This document shows positions 12,199 to 14,277 of a stretch of DNA of 14,277 nucleotides, in pieces (within the stretch, counting starts at the first letter, position 1; every line of letters begins with the position of its first letter). The position numbers were made by a program, and so were the translations under genes. The notes beneath the pieces are model-generated. The model was not told where the DNA came from, did no database searches, and was given only the letters and a program-made list of their open reading frames with translations. Origin of the DNA: CAYYVJ01 sp964475115 (lineage in GTDB: Bacteria > Bacillota > Clostridia > Lachnospirales > Lachnospiraceae); assembly GCA_964475115.1 (NCBI GenBank), contig CAYYVJ010000054.1:1-14277 (forward strand). Reading direction: 5' to 3'.

Positions 12199-14277
12199 TT
12201 ATTTTTTCATTGTATCAACTGTAATTTCACAGCTTACACGCTTGCCATCCATTCTCGCTATAATAGTAGTTGTACCAGCCTGTCTAGCTGTTACTTTCCC
12301 ATTCTGGCTTACCGATGCCACTCTAGGATTTCTAGAATACCAAGTAATACCACTTTTCACACCATCTATAAATAAATCATATGTATCATATTGTTCTAAA
12401 CGAATGGATGTTGAATTTAAAGAAACAACTTTAACAGAAGTACGACCTTCCACCCCCGTCAGTTCAGAAACAGCTACTATATCACAAACACCTGAACCTA
12501 CAGCTGTAACCTTTCCATTTCCATCTACAGCTGCTATTGAAGTATCTGTAGAATGCCATGTAAAGCTTTCTGTAGATCTGGCTGGTCTAATATTCGCTGT
12601 GAACGTTCTACTATCTCCAATTAACATAGTAGTATCTGCAGTGATTACACGAACAGATTCAGCCGCCACCGCTTTAACTACAGTAACTTTTACTTCTGCA
12701 TATGCATTTCCACCATCCAAGGAAGAAGCTGTAACTTTACATTCACCTTCTTTGATTGCCGTAATTACCCCAAAGTTATCTACTTTAGCAATCGAAGGAT
12801 CTGAACTTACCCATTTCACTTCTTTTACAGTAGCATCACTAGGTAAAAATTTAACATTCATTTGCTTAGAATCGCCTTCTCTTACTTTAATCTTAGATTC
12901 GCTCATAATAAGACCAGTAATTGGCTTTACAGAATGTACAACAATCGTTGCTTTCCTATCGCTTCCGTCTCTAGCTTCTGCAGTAATGGTTGCAGTACCA
13001 GGACCAACACCATATACTTCACCATTTTGGTTTACAGTTACCATACTTGTATTATTAGAAGTCCATTTTAATCTTTTATCTGTTGCATCATCAGGATTAA
13101 AAATAGCTTCTAGTTTTTTTGTTAAACCAATTCCTATGTAAGTTTCTCTATCTTCAAAAGATAATGCATCCACAGATTCTTTTACTTCTATGGTCATACT
13201 TGCTAGTAATCCTCTATCATCTGTTTTAACAACAATTAAAGTGGTTCCACCCTTTAATCCAGTTACTACTCCATTTGCATCTACACTAGCTACCGTTGGG
13301 TCACTAGAAGTATAGGTAACAGCCTTGTTATCTGCATTTGAAGGTGTAATATTGGGTTGAATCGTGTATTTGTTTCCAACTTCTACCGTTCTAGATCTAG
13401 CACTTAAGCTTATCCCCGTCACAGGCTCAAGCACTGTTACTACTGTTTCTGCAACAATTTCACTTCCGTCAAGAGTTTTTGCAGTAATAATAGCTTGCCC
13501 GCTTTCAAGGGCGGTAACTTTACCCTCTTGATCTACTATAACAATATCTTCATCTGAACTAGACCACACTAAGGACTTATCCGTCGCATTCTCTGGTTTA
13601 ATGATATCTTTAAGGAAAAGCACGCTTCCCCTTTTCATTGATACAGCTTCACTGTCAAAAGTCAGATCGGTTACTGGTTGATCAACCGTAATCTTACGAA
13701 AAACAGACACTGCTTTTACTGGACTCCCATATAATGTTTCTGCTGATTCTGCACGTACATAAGTATGACCAGCTGACTTGGCTGTAACTACCCCATATTT
13801 ATCTACACTTGCAACAGAAGGATCTGAAGATACCCATGTAATACTATCGGGATTAGAAGCATTTTCAGGTACCATTGTTGCACTAAATCTTATTCTTTGT
13901 CCTGGTTTCATTTCCAAATCAGAAGTCTCATCTAAAGTTAATTGAGTAATCGGATTTATAACATCAAAAGTAACTGTTGCAGCTATGCCTTCATATGAAG
14001 CGGTTATAGTTGTACGACCTACTTTTTTAAAAGTTACTTTACCACTAGTTGAAACTTCAGCAATGTGAGCATTAGATGATTTAAATGTAATGTCAGCAGG
14101 AGAAATTACCGGTTTACCAATAATTGTCAACTCATAGGTATCCCCCATTTTTGCTCGCGTGTTTTTTTCTAAACCAACAATTTCAATGGTCTGGGCAATT
14201 GTCGTAGTTTCTACTGGTCCTGGACTAGTTGCCGATACATTGACAACCCCTTCCAATCCAAATATTATCATAAGTAC
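12199..14277 (-). CDS. Secreted protein of about eight bacterial Ig-like (Big_2) domains, N-terminus cut by the window edge
   Basis: The frame is open to the right edge (692 residues visible). The first Met in frame (14269-14271) is followed by MIIFGLEGVVNVSA|TSPGP and preceded by Val-Leu. This reads as the hydrophobic core and cleavage site of a signal peptide without its basic start, so the true start lies just outside the window. The rest is a chain of about eight domains of 75-90 residues, most with the Big_2 signature: a PVTxL opening strand, xPxNATxK, WxSSDPSVASVDxxGxVTA, and a GxxxITA closing strand. The last domain (about 620-690) is shorter and diverged. The visible C-terminus (EITVDTMKK) has no LPXTG, SLH or choline-binding anchor. 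Such proteins act at the cell surface in adhesion or matrix binding. The ligand is unknown. The Thr/Val/Ser-rich repeats also leave long empty frames on the other strand. Confidence 0.88.
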   Translation of the reverse strand, partial: VLMIIFGLEGVVNVSATSPGPVETTTIAQTIEIVGLEKNTRAKMGDTYELTIIGKPVISPADITFKSSNAHIAEVSTSGKVTFKKVGRTTITASYEGIAATVTFDVINPITQLTLDETSDLEMKPGQRIRFSATMVPENASNPDSITWVSSDPSVASVDKYGVVTAKSAGHTYVRAESAETLYGSPVKAVSVFRKITVDQPVTDLTFDSEAVSMKRGSVLFLKDIIKPENATDKSLVWSSSDEDIVIVDQEGKVTALESGQAIITAKTLDGSEIVAETVVTVLEPVTGISLSARSRTVEVGNKYTIQPNITPSNADNKAVTYTSSDPTVASVDANGVVTGLKGGTTLIVVKTDDRGLLASMTIEVKESVDALSFEDRETYIGIGLTKKLEAIFNPDDATDKRLKWTSNNTSMVTVNQNGEVYGVGPGTATITAEARDGSDRKATIVVHSVKPITGLIMSESKIKVREGDSKQMNVKFLPSDATVKEVKWVSSDPSIAKVDNFGVITAIKEGECKVTASSLDGGNAYAEVKVTVVKAVAAESVRVITADTTMLIGDSRTFTANIRPARSTESFTWHSTDTSIAAVDGNGKVTAVGSGVCDIVAVSELTGVEGRTSVKVVSLNSTSIRLEQYDTYDLFIDGVKSGITWYSRNPRVASVSQNGKVTARQAGTTTIIARMDGKRVSCEITVDTMKK

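Noticed and set aside
12176..13141. A 321-codon open frame on the plus strand opposite the Big_2 gene
   Set aside because: It is the mirror of the Val/Thr/Ser-rich Big_2 repeats, is itself low-complexity Ser/Thr/Val/Pro, has no ribosome binding site that I can see, and starts inside the terminator hairpin of the opposite gene.
1..14277. Mobile elements, CRISPR arrays, tRNA and rRNA genes
   Set aside because: Looked for transposase motifs, regular short repeats with spacers, tRNA cloverleaf and CCA patterns, and rRNA-like sequence by eye; none seen.

Overview
The window is AT-rich DNA from an endospore-forming, strictly anaerobic Firmicute. The best guess is a clostridium of the Lachnospiraceae type. 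The evidence is a stage III sporulation operon (spoIIIA), an electron-bifurcating NfnAB pair typical of clostridial energy metabolism, strong AGGAGG-type ribosome binding sites and short overlapping operons. Species-level assignment is not possible from the sequence alone. All real genes but one lie on the minus strand.

Region 1-3890 holds the spoIIIA operon in the order AA-AB-AC-AD-AE-AF, read right to left. spoIIIAF runs off the left edge, and AG and AH would be expected beyond it. The genes overlap by ATGA junctions or sit a few tens of bases apart. A candidate sigma-E promoter lies just upstream of spoIIIAA. Together the products form the mother-cell channel or 'feeding tube' complex that meets SpoIIQ across the engulfed forespore membranes.

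Region 3893-7532 is a four-gene minus-strand unit: ZIP metal transporter, pyridoxal/pyridoxamine kinase, DUF3810-like membrane protein with HExxH, and a DUF4163/DUF3298-like lipoprotein. It has a well-formed promoter overlapping a 20-bp palindrome and ends in a strong intrinsic terminator. A divergent plus-strand gene (7633-8211) encodes a small zinc-ribbon membrane protein with its own promoter and terminator.

Region 8285-12089 holds nfnB and nfnA (NADH-dependent reduced ferredoxin:NADP+ oxidoreductase). They lie directly downstream of a gene for a zinc-ribbon/transmembrane/TPR/chitobiase-C-like-repeat protein, which has an extended -10 promoter. Region 12154-14277 is a terminator plus most of a large secreted protein made of about eight bacterial Ig-like (Big_2) domains, cut by the right edge inside its signal peptide.

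Most of the window is ordinary, well-known clostridial core genome. I see no mobile element, CRISPR array, rRNA or tRNA, and no clear previously undescribed system. The most interesting leads are the palindrome in the ZIP promoter, the unusual zinc-ribbon/TPR membrane protein, and the ZIP-PdxK-DUF3810-lipoprotein grouping. No stretch longer than 300 bases lacks a gene.
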